Shown in pieces: positions 6,798 to 7,201 of a stretch of DNA of 7,201 bases (position 1 is the first letter of the stretch; each line of letters starts with the position of its first letter). The notes beneath the pieces were generated by a model. That model saw only the letters and a list, made by a program, of their open reading frames with translations. It was not told where the DNA came from and made no database searches. A program made the position numbers and the translations under genes. The DNA is from Mycobacterium sp. (lineage in GTDB: Bacteria; Actinomycetota; Actinomycetes; Mycobacteriales; Mycobacteriaceae). Where the stretch lies: the NCBI GenBank assembly GCA_019246375.1, contig JAFAQO010000170.1:1-7201 (forward strand), in the 5' to 3' direction.

Positions 6798-6815
6798 AGT
6801 CTAGGGCCGATTGTA
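6798..6815 (-). promoter_or_regulatory. Possible -10 elements of a promoter for the eccD5 unit
   Basis: On the minus strand, TACAAT (6815-6810) matches the TANNNT -10 consensus of mycobacterial sigA-type promoters, with a second candidate TAGACT at 6803-6798. The -35 side is poor (ATGCGA at 6839-6834 with an 18-nt spacer is the best near TACAAT), which is common in mycobacteria. If used, the transcript would start near 6803 and have a leader of about 50 nt before the small ORF. The surrounding DNA is more AT-rich than the genes. Confidence 0.3.
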
Positions 6816-6839
6816 GGGGTGATTATTCTCCGCTCGCAT

Positions 6840-6858
6840 CTGGAGTGGATGACTCCAG
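6840..6858 (-). terminator. Perfect hairpin downstream of espG5, possible terminator or attenuator
   Basis: CTGGAGT (6858-6852 on the minus strand) and ACTCCAG (6846-6840) form a perfect 7-bp stem around a 5-nt loop, beginning 38 nt after the espG5 stop. There is no U-run on the minus-strand side, so it is not a canonical intrinsic terminator; mycobacterial terminators often lack one. It could instead be an RNA-processing or stability element, or a protein-binding dyad upstream of the candidate promoter. Confidence 0.4.
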
Positions 6859-6896
6859 CAAAAGTGTTGATCTGCCTTAACGTTCCGCCCCGATTG

Positions 6897-7201
6897 TTAA
6901 ACTCGGCGATGGGTTTTCCACTCGCCGTACGGCAGTGTGTCTAAAACCGTCTTCACCCCGACCTGGACCAGCTGTGGGGTGGCCGGACAGATAGCCAGCC
7001 AGGTCTCGCCCGAACCCGCGGTACGTGCCTGCTGATACAGCGCGATGCGGCCACCCGATCCGTCCTTCAACGACAACACTGACGCGCTCGGGCCCTTCGC
7101 GTCATCGCGATACTGCCGCGCGTAGACGGCTGCCTCCGCCAACGGATCCGCCAACGCCTGGCCCAATGCGGCCACAGTGGCCGCGCTGATGCCCAATCGG
7201 C
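6897..7201 (-). CDS. espG5: EspG5, PE/PPE-specific ESX-5 chaperone (C-terminal part)
   Basis: The frame runs off the right edge; 100 complete codons and the TAA (6899-6897) remain, about the last third of a roughly 300-aa protein. EspG proteins are cytosolic chaperones that bind the tip of the PPE partner in PE-PPE heterodimers and deliver them to their cognate ESX system. The visible residues include AALGQALADPLAEAAVYARQ, then GPSASVLSLKDGSGGRIALY, AICPATPQLVQVGVKTVLD and the end LPYGEWKTHRRV, nearly the M. tuberculosis EspG5 tail from memory (there KTHSRV). A TTG at 7196 could be mistaken for a start, but the frame is open through it with Arg before, so it is internal. It lies upstream of the eccD5 unit in the same direction, as in other ESX-5 loci. 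Confidence 0.9.
   Translation of the reverse strand, partial: RLGISAATVAALGQALADPLAEAAVYARQYRDDAKGPSASVLSLKDGSGGRIALYQQARTAGSGETWLAICPATPQLVQVGVKTVLDTLPYGEWKTHRRV

Larger units (their letters stand above)
6756..6896. other. espG5 to small-ORF intergenic region
   Basis: This is the non-coding stretch between the espG5 stop and the small ORF ahead of eccD5. It is locally AT-richer than the genes and holds, in minus-strand order, a perfect inverted repeat, candidate -10 hexamers and the GAGGCGAGG ribosome site. It is the only gap in an otherwise overlapping gene series, and so the natural place for a promoter or a transcription checkpoint. Confidence 0.5.

Noticed and set aside
7194..7196. TTG as the start of a 99-aa gene at the right edge
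   Set aside because: The frame is open to the window edge and the residues match the internal part of EspG5, so this is a partial gene, not a small one.
1..7201. tRNA, rRNA, CRISPR array, insertion sequence, attachment site or replication origin
   Set aside because: No cloverleaf, spaced direct repeats, transposase frame, terminal repeats or origin-like repeats were seen on either strand; nearly all the window is covered by ESX-5 genes.

Overview
This window is the distal half of a mycobacterial type VII secretion locus of the ESX-5 class, read from the minus strand. The reasons are the high G+C content, GTG starts, the gene order espG - eccD - mycP - eccE - eccA, and protein motifs that match from memory the M. 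tuberculosis products Rv1794 to Rv1798. ESX-5 is confined to slow-growing mycobacteria, so the host is probably a slow grower. Several proteins (the middle of EccD, EccE, and the N-terminus and proline-rich loop of MycP) differ clearly from the M. tuberculosis sequences as I recall them, and the downstream neighbour differs too. A non-tuberculous species, or a second or plasmid-borne copy of an ESX-5-like system, therefore fits better than the M. tuberculosis complex. No species is assigned.

Layout. From the right edge and reading leftward: the C-terminal third of EspG5 (7201-6897, cut by the window); a 278-bp stretch with an espG-proximal hairpin, a possible promoter and an unlisted 46-codon ORF (6755-6615); then eccD5 (6618-5107), mycP5 (5135-3360), eccE5 (3363-2176) and eccA5 (2179-347). 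All consecutive genes from the small ORF onward overlap (GTGA, 29 nt, ATGA, GTGA), so they should be one translationally coupled unit. At the left edge, on the plus strand and convergent with eccA5, is the last 52 codons of a membrane protein that resembles an Nramp-type metal transporter C-terminus. The 185 bp between the convergent stops holds only small inverted repeats.

How the genes work together (family knowledge). EspG5 is the cytosolic chaperone for PE/PPE substrates. EccA5 is an AAA+ ATPase proposed to recycle chaperone-substrate complexes. EccD5 and EccE5 are inner-membrane components of the secretion pore, whose EccB and EccC partners lie outside the window. MycP5 is a membrane-anchored subtilisin-like protease (mycosin) that caps and stabilises the complex on the periplasmic side.

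The main points beyond routine annotation are the coupled small ORF ahead of eccD5, an Asp where subtilases carry the oxyanion-hole Asn in MycP5, the hairpin between espG5 and the eccD5 unit, and the altered downstream neighbourhood.
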